A stretch of DNA of 64,000 bases from Phycisphaerales bacterium (GTDB taxonomy: Bacteria; Planctomycetota; Phycisphaerae; Phycisphaerales; UBA1924), in the NCBI GenBank assembly GCA_029260495.1, contig JAJDDD010000020.1:186001-250000 (forward strand). Direction: 5' to 3'. Positions 1-9,600 of the stretch are shown here, one piece after another. Under the pieces are notes generated by a model, which saw only the letters and a list, made by a program, of their open reading frames with translations, searched no databases and was not told the DNA's origin. Numbering within the stretch: the stretch's first letter is position 1; every line of letters begins with the position of its first letter. Made by a program: the position numbers and the translations under genes.

Positions 1-241
1 GGCTGCAGGATGGGTCGTTTCCGTTGCGGGAGAGGACGCTGAAACTGTTGAGTTCAATGAGATTCTCAGTAATGTCGGGCGAGTCAATATCACAGCGCAG
101 TGGGACATCTTTGAAGAGTCCGACACACGCGTGGGCTTTGATAACTTCACGATGGCGCCCACGCCGGGCGCGATTGCGGTGTTTGCCTTCGCACTGAGCT
201 CTCTGGTTTCCCGGCGTCGGCAGCGACACCCAGCTTATTGA
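1..241 (+). CDS. C-terminal fragment of an exported PEP-CTERM-like protein (5' end outside window)
   Basis: The frame is open from base 2 and ends with TGA at 239-241. The last 80 codons include [17 protein letters not shown], then a hydrophobic stretch (about [13 protein letters not shown]) and a basic tail (SRRRQR). That order (Pro-rich motif, single hydrophobic helix, Arg cluster) is the layout of PEP-CTERM-type sorting signals common in exported planctomycete proteins, though the canonical Pro-Glu-Pro is replaced by Pro-Thr-Pro. The preceding residues look like the end of a beta-rich extracellular domain. The stop codon overlaps the 3' end of the convergent GAPDH gene by 7 bp. The function of the missing N-terminal part cannot be judged. 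Confidence 0.7.
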   Translation, partial: AAGWVVSVAGEDAETVEFNEILSNVGRVNITAQWDIFEESDTRVGFDNFTMAPTPGAIAVFAFALSSLVSRRRQRHPAY

Positions 242-1251
242 TCCTTCGAACCGATATAGCGCAACATATCTACACACCGGCTGGCGTAGCCCATCTCGTT
301 GTCGTACCAACTGATGATTTTGAAGAAATGATCGTTCAGCTCGATTCCTGCGGTGGCGTCGAAGATGGAGCTGTGGGGATCGGAGATGAAATCGCTGGAA
401 ACGACAGGCTCCTCGGTGTAGGCGAGCACCCCTTTCATCGAAGTCTCCGAAGCGCGCTTCATCGCGGCGTTGATCTTCGCCAGACTTGTGCTTTTTTCAG
501 TGCGGAAGGTGAGATCGACAACTGAAACATCCACGGTGGGAACTCGCAGCGCCATGCCTGTGAGCTTGCCTTTGAGATCCGGGATGCAAAGGGCGACGGC
601 TTTGGCCGCGCCGGTGCTGGCGGGGATGATATTCATGTAGCCGTTGCGTCCGCCGCGGAGGTCTTTTTTGCTAGGGCCATCCTGGGTTGGCTGGGTGGCG
701 GTGACGGCGTGGACGGTGGTCATCAGCCCTTCTTCCAGGCCGAACTCGTCGTTGATGACCTTCGCTACAGGCGCGAGGCAGTTGGTGGTGCAACTGGCAT
801 TGGAGATGATGTAGTCGGAAGATGGGTTGTACTGCTCGTGGTTCACTTTGTAAGCAAAGGTATTGACGACATCCGTCGTCTTTGTTGGAGCTGAGATCAG
901 CACGCGCTTGGCGCCGGCGTCCAGATGTTTGTGCGCATCGTCGTACGACGTGAAAAACCCTGTGGACTCAAGCACATAGTCGACGTTGAGCTTACCCCAG
1001 GGAAGCGCGCCGGGGTCGCGCTCTGCGAGTGTTTTCGTGGTTTTACCGTCAACGGTGATGGAGTTTTCGCTGGCTGTCACTTTCTCGCCAAACTTTCCGT
1101 GCGCGGTGTCATATTTCAGCATGTAGGCAAGATTGGGCGCCGGGACGAGGTCGTTGATCGCGACGATTTCAATTTGCGGATCATCGTGGGCGGCGCGGTA
1201 GAAGAGGCGACCAATCCGACCAAAGCCATTAATGCCGACACGGATAGCCAT
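235..1251 (-). CDS. gap: Glyceraldehyde-3-phosphate dehydrogenase, type I
   Basis: This 338-residue protein has normal family length. It catalyses NAD-dependent oxidative phosphorylation of glyceraldehyde 3-phosphate to 1,3-bisphosphoglycerate in glycolysis. The N-terminus carries the Rossmann motif [14 protein letters not shown] places Asp34 at the end of the second strand, which favours NAD over NADP. The catalytic [12 protein letters not shown] puts the nucleophile at Cys154, with the partner His181 in [10 protein letters not shown]. The C-terminal WYDNEMGYA motif is intact. AAAGGA lies 7 nt before the ATG, which supports the start. The gene stands alone and converges on the preceding exported-protein gene with a 7-bp overlap at the stop codons. 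It lies 214 nt downstream of an aminotransferase on the same strand. Confidence 0.98.
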   Translation of the reverse strand: MAIRVGINGFGRIGRLFYRAAHDDPQIEIVAINDLVPAPNLAYMLKYDTAHGKFGEKVTASENSITVDGKTTKTLAERDPGALPWGKLNVDYVLESTGFFTSYDDAHKHLDAGAKRVLISAPTKTTDVVNTFAYKVNHEQYNPSSDYIISNASCTTNCLAPVAKVINDEFGLEEGLMTTVHAVTATQPTQDGPSKKDLRGGRNGYMNIIPASTGAAKAVALCIPDLKGKLTGMALRVPTVDVSVVDLTFRTEKSTSLAKINAAMKRASETSMKGVLAYTEEPVVSSDFISDPHSSIFDATAGIELNDHFFKIISWYDNEMGYASRCVDMLRYIGSKDQ

Positions 1252-1465
1252 AGGTTGATCCTTTCAAGTGTCCAAAGAAAACAAGGCGAGCGGGTTTGTT
1301 GCGTCGCGTTCTGACTGGCGGAGATGAACTCGAAGAGCTCGCCTTCGGCGACGTTCACCGTGCTGATTGTACTCCAGCCAATGGGTTTGCGTCTCTTGCC
1401 CCTCCTTCGGGAGAGCGGGCCGGTCCGGCCGGTGGCTTGCCCATGCTGCTGGAAGTAGATCGATC

Positions 1466-2629
1466 CTATCCTCGGAGCAGGTCCACCAGCGCCGCGACGC
1501 CGCGTTCGAGCCGTGCTTCATCAGCGGCGTAGCTGATGCGGAAGTGGGTGTCCCGGGCGCTGAAGACGCCGCCGTTGATGACGAGGACGTTGCGCTCGAT
1601 CGCCCGCTCGATGAACTGGGCGCCGGTGAGCCCGAGGCGGTCTGGAATCTTGGGAAAGACGAAGAAGGCTCCGCCGGGGGTCGCAACTTCGGTGACGGAC
1701 TGGAGTTCCTCGATCACCATGTCCCGCCGCTTTTGGAATCGTGCGACTGTTTCGGAGACATCGCACTCAAAAGCGGGGACGCACCCCCACTGCGCCGGCG
1801 TGGGCGGGCAGACATAGGTGTACTGCTGCACCTTGATCATCGCAGAGATGAGCGACGCCGACCCGACGGCGTAGCCCATGCGCCAGCCAGTGCAGCCATA
1901 TGACTTGCCGAATCCGCGAACGACGAGCACGCTGGCGCTGGCGCCGGCCCATCGAGCCGGGCTGGGGCAGTTTCCTGTTTTGGGATCCCGGCCTTCTGCG
2001 TAGACGAACTCATCGTAGATTTCATCGCTGATGAGCAGCACGCCGCGCGAGGCGCAGAGCTCTGCAAGCTCATCGCACTGGCCCTGGGTGAGCGTGACGC
2101 CGGCGGGATTGCTGGGCGAGTTCACGAGGACTGCTTTGGTGCGGGCCGTCAAGAGCGGCTCGACGCGCTCGGCGGTCATACAAAAATCGGGATAAGTATC
2201 GCAGAGCACCGGCTTGCCATTGAGGAGCTTCGTGAGCTGGGGGTATGCGACGAAGTAGGGATCTGGAAGAATCAGCTCATCACCGGGATCGAGAACCGCT
2301 GCGAGCGCAAGGTTGAGGGCGCCGAGCGTTCCACTGGTGACGACGAGGCCGAGTCCTTCGATTTCGCGCCAGCCGAGGTCTTGCTCGACCCTTTGCCAGA
2401 TGCTCTCGCGAAGCGGAGCGATGCCTTGCGAAGGTGTGTAGCCGTTGTGGCCGGCTTCGATTGCCTGTATCGCGGCTCGCTTCATGGGCTCAGGCGGGGG
2501 AAAGTCCGGCTGGCCTATGGAGAGATCTATCGGATCCTTCAATGTGGCAGCGAGATCAAAGACGCGGCGAATGCCTGAGGCTTCGACATCATGCACGCGC
2601 TTTGAGAGCAACTGTTTAAGATCAACCAT
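1466..2629 (-). CDS. PLP-dependent class I/II aminotransferase (aspartate aminotransferase-like)
   Basis: From the ATG at 2629 the protein has 387 residues. It is a fold-type I aminotransferase that would move an amino group between an amino acid and a 2-oxoacid in the cytoplasm. Visible motifs in order are IGQPDF near the N-terminus, GYTPSQG, SPSNPAG (cofactor-binding region), SDEIYDEF (Asp contacting the pyridine nitrogen) and GFGKSYGCTGWRMGY with the Schiff-base lysine at about residue 242, then a C-terminal FRISYA with the carboxylate-binding Arg. The open frame extends 13 codons further to a TTG at 2668 without a convincing ribosome site, so I prefer the ATG. Substrate specificity cannot be read from sequence; aspartate/aromatic subgroup I is the closest match by motif. 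Confidence 0.9.
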   Translation of the reverse strand: MVDLKQLLSKRVHDVEASGIRRVFDLAATLKDPIDLSIGQPDFPPPEPMKRAAIQAIEAGHNGYTPSQGIAPLRESIWQRVEQDLGWREIEGLGLVVTSGTLGALNLALAAVLDPGDELILPDPYFVAYPQLTKLLNGKPVLCDTYPDFCMTAERVEPLLTARTKAVLVNSPSNPAGVTLTQGQCDELAELCASRGVLLISDEIYDEFVYAEGRDPKTGNCPSPARWAGASASVLVVRGFGKSYGCTGWRMGYAVGSASLISAMIKVQQYTYVCPPTPAQWGCVPAFECDVSETVARFQKRRDMVIEELQSVTEVATPGGAFFVFPKIPDRLGLTGAQFIERAIERNVLVINGGVFSARDTHFRISYAADEARLERGVAALVDLLRG

Positions 2630-2711
2630 GGCGCACACTGTGTTCGAAGGCGTCTTGCGGGTGGGCAAGGTGAGCCTGTTCGAAATTGCTATCTGGTTTC
2701 AAAGCGGCGAG

Positions 2712-2879
2712 TCAGCTGATTGCCAGCTTGGGGTCCGTCTTGCGCAGGTGGAGCACCTTGTCTTTTTTGGGATCAAGGTCGCCCTTTGATTTGAGAAGTT
2801 CAACGCGCTCGGCGCGAGTCATGACGGAGCGCGTGCCGCTCAAATTGCCGGCGGTCTTCAGGCTGCGATCGAGGCTCAT
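2712..2879 (-). CDS. Small basic protein (TIGR04137-like family)
   Basis: This 55-residue gene reads MSLDRSLKTAGNLSG, then TRSVMTRAERVELLKSKG, and ends DPKLAIS. The pattern of an N-terminal MS-D/H-SL motif, an Arg-Asn/Ser-Val-L/M-TRAERIE core and a basic tail matches, from memory, the small basic protein family of Planctomycetota, Verrucomicrobiota and Chlamydiota, whose role is unknown but whose abundance and charge suggest ribosome or nucleic-acid association. An AAGGTGG site lies about 11 nt before the ATG. It sits alone between the aminotransferase and a membrane protein gene on the same strand and is the type of short gene easily skipped by length cut-offs. Confidence 0.8.
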   Translation of the reverse strand: MSLDRSLKTAGNLSGTRSVMTRAERVELLKSKGDLDPKKDKVLHLRKTDPKLAIS

Positions 2880-2953
2880 GGTTGTGCCCACCTTCTATCC
2901 TGGACGTCGAGACAATCGCCTCGCGCCGCGTGGTTGACGCTGGGGTCGGCCTG

Positions 2954-3730
2954 TTAGTCTCCGGGCCGCCACAGCTTGAAATAGCAATCGTTGAAATCTG
3001 TGTACCCGCGGCGCTCAGCCTTCCAAATCCGGCCGAGCCTCTGGACTTCAGATTTCAGCGTTTGAGCCTCCGGCTCGTCGGTCGTCCCTCTCGGAAACGC
3101 CTGATTGATGATAACAAGATGCCAGCGATTATTCTCCCGGCGGATGATGGCGTTAAGCCCTTGCTCGCGGAGGAAGACCCGGGCCTTCTCTGCATTTTCA
3201 GCGTCGGCCCGAGCGACGATCAGGTAATTCAGCCCTTCCCGCAGGGTGGCTTCGGCGGGCGACCTGCCTGCGGGGGAGGCGGGCTGGTCGGCGCCGGCTC
3301 GCGGGAGGCCTGAAGTTGGCCCCGGCGAGGTGGATCGAGGGGCCGTCGCAGGGACGAGCGGCGCCGTCAGTCCGCCGCCCGTGAGGAGCGGGTCCTCACT
3401 CGGCAGAGCGCCACGCTGGGCAAGATTGGCCATCTCTCGCTTGTGCTCGGCTGCGGCCTGCCGATGCCCCAAGGCCCAGCCGATCAGAAAGACAGCGATC
3501 ACAGCAGCGGCGACGAAAAAGAGATATCCCGCTGGCACGCGCAGGACACGCCCTGAAACAAGACCTCCCGCAGCGCCAGAACCATCATCCGGTGTGTTCT
3601 TGCCTGGGAGTGGTCGCGGCGTCTTCTTCGGCTTTGGCGGGGCGGGGGCGACGGGCTCATCCGGCGTCGACGACGCCGGCCGGCCTTTGACCAGTTCAAG
3701 AAGCACCGGACCTCGCCGTTTCGCCGCCAT
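2954..3730 (-). CDS. Single-pass membrane protein with a C-terminal SPOR-like domain
   Basis: From MAAKRRGPVLLELVK the protein has 258 residues. A basic, Pro-rich cytoplasmic segment (about 1-70) precedes one transmembrane helix around PAGYLFFVAAAVIAVFLIGW. A low-complexity Pro/Ser/Thr linker follows, then about 80 residues reading LNYLIVARADAENAEKARVF, LREQGLNAIIRR and RWHLVII. This beta-alpha-beta pattern resembles SPOR peptidoglycan-binding modules; the fold assignment is inference. The open frame continues 27 codons upstream, but the internal ATG at 3730 gives the typical MxxKRRG N-terminus seen in similar planctomycete proteins. It is divergent from the HbpS-like gene. Function is unknown; a cell-envelope role is plausible. 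Confidence 0.7.
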   Translation of the reverse strand: MAAKRRGPVLLELVKGRPASSTPDEPVAPAPPKPKKTPRPLPGKNTPDDGSGAAGGLVSGRVLRVPAGYLFFVAAAVIAVFLIGWALGHRQAAAEHKREMANLAQRGALPSEDPLLTGGGLTAPLVPATAPRSTSPGPTSGLPRAGADQPASPAGRSPAEATLREGLNYLIVARADAENAEKARVFLREQGLNAIIRRENNRWHLVIINQAFPRGTTDEPEAQTLKSEVQRLGRIWKAERRGYTDFNDCYFKLWRPGD

Positions 3731-3857
3731 ACCCTGAGTATAGACGGCGATGCCTCCCTGATGGCAAGAGAGGATGAAGCCGGCGGATCGATAAACTTGG
3801 AGGACCGTCACAAGAGACGGCCATTAGACCCCAAGAAAAACGACAAAGGACGTAGAT

Positions 3858-4277
3858 ATGACTTCGATTCAGGCACGCAACATCAGTCTCAGCCAGGCGC
3901 AGGCCGCTGTTCAGGCTGCTGTCGAAAAAGCGGCTGCGATTGACACGAAAATGAACATCGCTGTGGTTGACACTGGGGGCAATCTCAAGGCGTTCGCCCG
4001 GATGGATGGCGCCTGGCTTGGGTCGATCGACATCGCGATGAAAAAAGCCCGGACGGCGAGGCTCTTTGACATGCCCACCGGCGAGATCGGCAAGCTCTCG
4101 CAACCGGGCGGGCCGCTCTTCAATATTGAACACTCCAATGGCGGGCTCATCACGTTTCCCGGTGGGATTCCGATCCAGGGTGGCGGCGAAGTGATCGGGG
4201 CGATCGGCGTCTCAGGCTCGGCGGTGGAGAATGACAACGCCGTCGCGCAGGCGGGAGTGCAGGCAGCCAGCTCGTAA
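3858..4277 (+). CDS. GlcG/HbpS-family protein (DUF336)
   Basis: This 139-residue protein spans one complete GlcG/HbpS domain. Typical features are the helix [35 protein letters not shown], the [15 protein letters not shown] helix, and a glycine-rich end with [19 protein letters not shown]. Family members bind small ligands, including haem in HbpS, or are encoded beside glycolate-use genes. No such partner genes are present here, so the ligand is unknown. AAAGGA lies 8 nt before the ATG. The protein has no signal peptide and should be cytoplasmic. It converges with the metallo-hydrolase gene across a 51-nt gap. Confidence 0.85.
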   Translation: MTSIQARNISLSQAQAAVQAAVEKAAAIDTKMNIAVVDTGGNLKAFARMDGAWLGSIDIAMKKARTARLFDMPTGEIGKLSQPGGPLFNIEHSNGGLITFPGGIPIQGGGEVIGAIGVSGSAVENDNAVAQAGVQAASS

Positions 4278-4328
4278 ACGAGGCTCAGGGACACAAGCCC
4301 CGGGAGACGAGCAGTTGATTGATCTGCA

Positions 4329-5333
4329 TCACTCTGCTTGCAGTTCGTCGTAGACCGTGCCGAGATTTCGGGGCTGGAGTTGGGCGAAGCCGTGGTCTGC
4401 GACTTCGGGGATGGTCATGTTCATCACGTCCTCGCGCGACATGTCGTTGGCGATCGCTTTGCGCACATGGGTGCGGAGGATGTCGAAATAGCTGCGCTGT
4501 TTGGTCAGGCCGGCGCGGTTGGTGAGTTCGCCGTGGCCGGGGACGACGACGGTTTCGTTGTCGCACAGAGCGATCATGGCGTCGAGCGATCTTTGCCAGC
4601 CTGCTGTCGTTGCGTGCGAGCTGACATCAATGAAGGGGTGCAGCTCGTGGAAGAGAAGATCGCCGGCGTGGATGGCGTTGAGTTGCGGCAGATAGATGAA
4701 AACATCGTTGTCGGTGTGCCCATTTCCAACATGGCGCAGCTCAATGGCGCGCTGGCCTGCGTGGAGTTCGTGTTCGTCGCCAACGGTTTGCGTTGGAGCG
4801 AAGCTGTCAGCGTCAAGATCAGCCAGCTTTTCGACGAGGGTGTTGAGGTCGGCTTTGAGCGCGGCTGGGGCGTCTTCATTCGCAAGAGCCTGCTGGGCGA
4901 CGTTGCGTATGGAGCCGGTGTATCTCTCGACCTGCCCGCGGACGCGCGGGGCGGCCTTGGAGTGCGCGATGATCGGCACGTCCTCAGCGAAGGCGTAGTT
5001 GCCCCCGGTGTGGTCGGCGTGATGGTGTGTGTTGATGAGGGCAGTGATTTTGGCGTTGAAGGACTCTGCCTCGCGGCGGAGGGCGTCGCCGAAGCCGGCG
5101 TTTTTAGAATCAATCAGGGCAGCCTGTGACGTGGAGATGACGAGCAGGGCGTTGCCGCCATACTCGGAAGCGACATAGGCATCTACGGCGCCAGGACGAA
5201 GGGGACGCCAGGTGAGAATGTGAGGGATGTCCTCTTCATCCATCAGATAGCGGGCGAAGGCGGTGGGCGCTGCTGCGGCGCCGGCGGCGCTCAGAGCGGT
5301 CAACGTGGTGAACTCTCTCCGGGTGAGGCGCAT
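4329..5333 (-). CDS. Tat-exported metallo-beta-lactamase-fold hydrolase
   Basis: The protein has 334 residues. The N-terminus LTRREFTTLTALSAAGAA is a twin-arginine signal with a small hydrophobic core ending near AFA at 25-27, so folded, metal-loaded enzyme is probably sent to the periplasm. The metal site motif NTHHHADHTGG gives His103, His105, Asp107 and His108. Later ligands are in HVGNGHTDNDV, the AGDL segment and VVPGHGE. The family includes beta-lactamases, glyoxalase II and SoxH-like sulfur proteins, and the substrate cannot be chosen from sequence. AAGGAGA lies 6 nt before the ATG. The gene is transcribed divergently from efp. Confidence 0.9.
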   Translation of the reverse strand: MRLTRREFTTLTALSAAGAAAAPTAFARYLMDEEDIPHILTWRPLRPGAVDAYVASEYGGNALLVISTSQAALIDSKNAGFGDALRREAESFNAKITALINTHHHADHTGGNYAFAEDVPIIAHSKAAPRVRGQVERYTGSIRNVAQQALANEDAPAALKADLNTLVEKLADLDADSFAPTQTVGDEHELHAGQRAIELRHVGNGHTDNDVFIYLPQLNAIHAGDLLFHELHPFIDVSSHATTAGWQRSLDAMIALCDNETVVVPGHGELTNRAGLTKQRSYFDILRTHVRKAIANDMSREDVMNMTIPEVADHGFAQLQPRNLGTVYDELQAE

Positions 5334-5506
5334 GGCTGTCTCCTTCGGGGTGTGTGGGGGGGCGGCGCATTGGAGCCCTGATCCATGCTACCGGGACGAA
5401 CGCGGGCCGGCGGCGTCGAGTATGGGCAAAGGGCGGTACACTCATCGGCCAGAGCGGAATGCAGCCGCTGACCAACCATGAAATACGAGCTGAAGGACAA
5501 ATCGCT

Positions 5507-6061
5507 GTGCGCGCTAATGATATTCGCAATGGGATGGCCATCAAAATGAATGGCAAAGTGTATGTGGTCATCAAGTACGAGCACACCAAACCCGGCAAAG
5601 GCCCCGCTTACATTCAGGCGAAACTGAAGGACCTGGAAGGCAGCGGGATCACCGAGAAGCGGTTTAATTCAACGGAGACGATCGAAAGCACGCCGGTCGA
5701 TCGGAGAAACATGGAGTTTCTCTATCAGGACGCCAACGGGTTTATCTTCATGGATACAGCGTCTTACGAGCAGGAAGAGCTGGATGCGGATTTCATCGGG
5801 GATGCGAAAGACTATTTGATATCAAATCTGCAGGTGACGCTGATGATGTTCGAAGGCCGAGCGATCAGCCTCGATCTGCCGGCAAGTGTTGAGCTTGAAG
5901 TGACGGAAACGCCGCCGGGCATTAAGGGTGCGACGGCGACGAATCAGTTGAAGGAAGCAACGCTGGAGACGGGTCTCAAGACGCGCGTGCCGCCGTTCAT
6001 TGCGGTGGGTGAGAAAATTAAGGTGTCAACCGTGGATGGATCGTATCAGTCTCGCGCGTGA
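5507..6061 (+). CDS. efp: Translation elongation factor P
   Basis: EF-P binds ribosomes stalled at polyproline stretches and promotes peptide-bond formation. From the GTG at 5507 the protein has 184 residues, the usual EF-P length, and a GAAGGA site lies 9 nt upstream. Longer in-frame starts would add an N-terminal extension unlike the family. Three beta-barrel domains are recognisable: the KOW-like N-domain with the loop TKPGKGPAY (modifiable lysine about Lys31), the central oligonucleotide-binding domain, and the C-terminal domain ending in PPFIAVGEKIKVSTVDG. The tip residue is lysine rather than arginine, so modification by EpmA-like or other enzymes is possible, but none is encoded in this window. 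A GNAT gene follows 27 nt downstream and may be cotranscribed. Confidence 0.95.
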   Translation: MRANDIRNGMAIKMNGKVYVVIKYEHTKPGKGPAYIQAKLKDLEGSGITEKRFNSTETIESTPVDRRNMEFLYQDANGFIFMDTASYEQEELDADFIGDAKDYLISNLQVTLMMFEGRAISLDLPASVELEVTETPPGIKGATATNQLKEATLETGLKTRVPPFIAVGEKIKVSTVDGSYQSRA

Positions 6062-6088
6062 GAACACCAGACAGGACCGGTTGACGTT

Positions 6089-6553
6089 ATGAATGTCGTC
6101 GTTGAGAAGGTGAACCCGCGCGACTATGACCTGGTCGCGCATCTCTTCAACCAGATGTTCCGCCCGGAGCGCGAGGCGGCGCACTTCAAACGCCGGCTCG
6201 AAGCGAGGCCCAATCCGCTCTTTTTGGTCGCAAGCGTCAACAAAGACGCGGTGGGGTTTTATCTGGGCATGGAGTTGAAGCCCTCGGTGCATTTTGCCTG
6301 GCTGTGCGGCGTGAATCCTGATGTCCGGCGGATGAGCATCGCGACGCAGCTTATGCACGCCGCCGAAGAATGGGCCCGAGACGAAAAGTACGACTCCATC
6401 CGATTTGAATGCGACAACCACCAGCGGGCGATGCTGCACTTCGGGATCAGCGCGGAGTACGACATCGGCGGCATCCGCTGGGACGTGGACCGCTCGCAGA
6501 ATCTCATTATCTTTGAACGCATGCTCGATAAACGGCGCGATGCGGCCAAGTAA
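6089..6553 (+). CDS. GNAT-family N-acetyltransferase
   Basis: This 154-residue protein is about the length of a single GNAT domain. The acetyl-CoA pyrophosphate-binding segment is visible as VNPDVRRMSIATQLMHAA, close to the consensus R/Q-x-x-G-x-G/A with Ser-Ile-Ala replacing the glycines. The preceding strand (VASVNKDAVGFYLGMELK) and the later FECDNHQRAMLHFGISAEYD complete the fold. The acceptor substrate is unknown. The gene starts 27 nt after efp on the same strand, so cotranscription is likely, and an action on translation components would be a guess. It converges with secA. Confidence 0.85.
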   Translation: MNVVVEKVNPRDYDLVAHLFNQMFRPEREAAHFKRRLEARPNPLFLVASVNKDAVGFYLGMELKPSVHFAWLCGVNPDVRRMSIATQLMHAAEEWARDEKYDSIRFECDNHQRAMLHFGISAEYDIGGIRWDVDRSQNLIIFERMLDKRRDAAK

Positions 6554-6613
6554 TCAGCTCCACGCAATCGGCGCGTGATCGTTGCCTTCGTGATGACGGC
6601 GCCGGAGTGTGAA

Positions 6614-9600
6614 TCAGTCTTCGTCCTCGCCGCCCTGTTCCTTTTTCGGCGGTGTGGTCGGTGTGTTTGAGAAGCCGGGACCGGAGATCATCGACCCAAA
6701 GCCCCCCGCTGCGACGGGCGCGCGTTGTGCGGGCGGGCGGTGCTGGCGCTGCTGACCCGGAGGCGGGCCAATCTGCGGCTGCAGACGCAGCTTGAAGACA
6801 AACTCGGTGACGCGATCACGAATGACCTTCTCCATTTCCTCGAAGTTCTGTGCGCCTTCCTTCTTGAAGGCGATGCGCGGATCCTGCTGGCTGAACGCGC
6901 GGAATCCGATCGCGTCGCGCAGCTGATCCATCGCGCGAAGATGATCCTTCCACGCCTGATCGAGGACATCAAGCAGCACCATGCGCTCAAACTGCACCAT
7001 CTCCGCACGGAGTGTGCCTTCGACGGCGCTGCGCACGAGGTTTTCGCGCTCTTCGCCATGTGTGCGCAGTTGCAATGGATTCAACTCCAGGTTGTATTTC
7101 TCTCTGAAATGTGCCTGGAGGGCGTCGTCATCGTCCTTCAATGCGAGCGCTTCATCGAGGGCTTTTTCAAGCGTCTGCTCATCCAGAAACTTGCGCGAGG
7201 CTGCAAGCAGCTCCTGATGCACCTGATTGGGCATCTTGGTGCGAAGCACATTTTCATCCCAGCCGAGGTCGTAGCGCCGATTGGCCCAGTTCGCGAGCTG
7301 GGCTGACGCCTGCTGAGGCGATTGGGCCATCGCGGCCTTCGTCAGTTCGAGCATGAACGTGACCGGGTATTCAACTTCACGCTCCACATATCGATCCTGA
7401 GCGCGCTCGGACAAGAATGCAGCGACATCTTCGTTGGTTTCTGCCTTCTCGATCTCTTCGGGGTTAATCTCGACGCCAAACTTTTCCTTCGCCCACTTAA
7501 TAAGCTCGGCGACAGCAAACTGCTTGCGCATGAAATGATCCACGCCGTCAAGCTCTGCTTTGTCAATCTTCTCCTCTGCAGCCGCGCTCAGGGAAAGTTC
7601 AACCTGCCGGCGGCTCATCTCACGAATTTCACTGGGTTTAAGGTCAGCGTCGAACTCGGCTTTCGCCCAGTTGGAGAGGCCAATGAGATCGTAATCTTCC
7701 GGCGGCGACTCGGCTGGCATGTATTCACCAAGCGTCAGCGCAGCCATATGCCCAGCTTCTTCCTTCGCGACATCGCGCACCCGGCGCTCGATGTCTTCCT
7801 CATCGCGCCCGCGCAGTCGCTCGAACGGGATGGAGACACCCAGTTTCTCCTTGGCAAACTCCGCGACGCACTCGATCGCGTAGTCTCGATCAAGAAAACG
7901 CTCCACCGAGTCGTCACAAGACTCCTCGATGTAGTCGAATATCAGGTGCTTCACATCGCGCCCTTCGAGAGAGCGCTGGCGCAGTCCGTAAAATCGCTGG
8001 CGTTGATGCTCCATGACTTCGTCGTATTCGAGAATGTTCTTACGAATCTGGAAGTTGCGTTCTTCAACCTTGCGCTGGGCCCGCTCGACGCTCTTGGTGA
8101 GCATCGGATGCTCGATGGAGTCGCCCTCTTTCATGCCCAGGCGCGAGAGGATGCGCATCGTTGTTTCGCCGGCGAACATTTTCATAAGGTCGTCATCGAG
8201 GCTCACAAAGAATCGTGATGAGCCCTGATCGCCCTGTCTGCCCGAACGACCGCGAAGCTGGTTGTCGATCCGGCGGGATTCGTGTCGTTCAGTGCCGACG
8301 ACGTGCAATCCGCCTAACTCCTCGACCGAAGAAACCCAGCGAATGCGATGGAGCAGGAAGCGACCCTGTTCATCGATCCAATCGCGCAGCTCATCAGCGG
8401 TCGCCTTCTCAATGCGCTTGGCGTCGGCCCATGTGTGATCCTGAGCCCACTTGCGCAAGAGACCAAGCTCTATTTCATCATCAGACATCTGCTCGACGTC
8501 GCGCTTGTTCAGCCCAAGCTCTCGCGGCGCGATCTTCTTATAGATAAGCCGGCGGGCTTCCTCATCGGTCGCCTCCGTCGTCAGTTCTCGCGGCGCAAGC
8601 TCACGACGCTTCCAATGCTCCAGAACCTGCTCGCGCGTGAGTTTCGCCAGCTTGATGTCGGTCCCGCGCCCGGCCATGTTCGTTGCGATCATCACCGCGC
8701 CAAGCTGGCCGGCGTTTTCGATAATGTGAGCCTCGCGCTCGTGCTGCTTGGCATTGAGCACTTCGTGTTTCACGCCGTGCCTCTTGGTCAGCATCTGTGA
8801 GAGTGTCTCGCTGCTCTCGACGCTGGTGGTGCCGACGAGAACCGGCTGCCCCACGTCATTAAAACCCTTGATCTCATCAACAATCGAGCTCCACTTGTCT
8901 TTGCCTGTAAGGTAGACAACGTCGTTGTAATCAGCGCGAATCACAGGTTTATTGGTGGGAATTGAGACGACGTCAAGCCCGTAGATGTCATGGAACTCCT
9001 GCGCCTCGGTGTCTGCGGTGCCGGTCATGCCCGCCAGACGCTTATACATTTTGAAGAAGTTCTGAATCGTAATGGTGGCGACGGTCTGTGTTTCGGGCTT
9101 GATCGGAACGCCTTCCTTGGCTTCGACAGCTTGGTGCAAACCGTCCGACCACTGCCTGCCGACCATCGGACGCCCGGTGTTGACATCGACAATGATGACC
9201 GCCGGCTCATTTTGCCCGGTCTGCGGGTTCATCTGGGGCGAGATGATGTAATCACGATCGCGCTTGTAAACAACGTGGGCCCGGATGGATTGCTCCATCA
9301 GGTGAGGCATGTCGACATTTTCACCGACATAGAAAGAGCCGATGCCCGCGGTCCGCTGGGCTTCTTCGATGCCGTCATGCGTGAGATGGGCGCTGCGCTT
9401 GTCCAGTTCAACCTCATAATACTGTGTGAACTGGTCGCGTTGCGCTTCAAGCTCGGGAAGCTTGTTCTTGGCCTCTTCCATCTGCTGCTGCATCACGGGG
9501 ACGCTGCTCTTGTCACGAGCGTTGCGGATGTCTCCTTCAAGACCCTTGATGCGCTTCATGCACTCTTGAACACCTTCATCAGCGCTCGACCAGGGCTTGT

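Noticed and set aside
2630-2668. Upstream TTG start extending the aminotransferase by 13 residues
   Set aside because: No ribosome site and the extra residues are not family-like; the ATG at 2629 is preferred.
7322-8218. 298-codon open frame on the plus strand opposite secA
   Set aside because: It lies entirely within secA, has no recognisable domain, and mirrors the codon pattern of the GC-rich coding strand.
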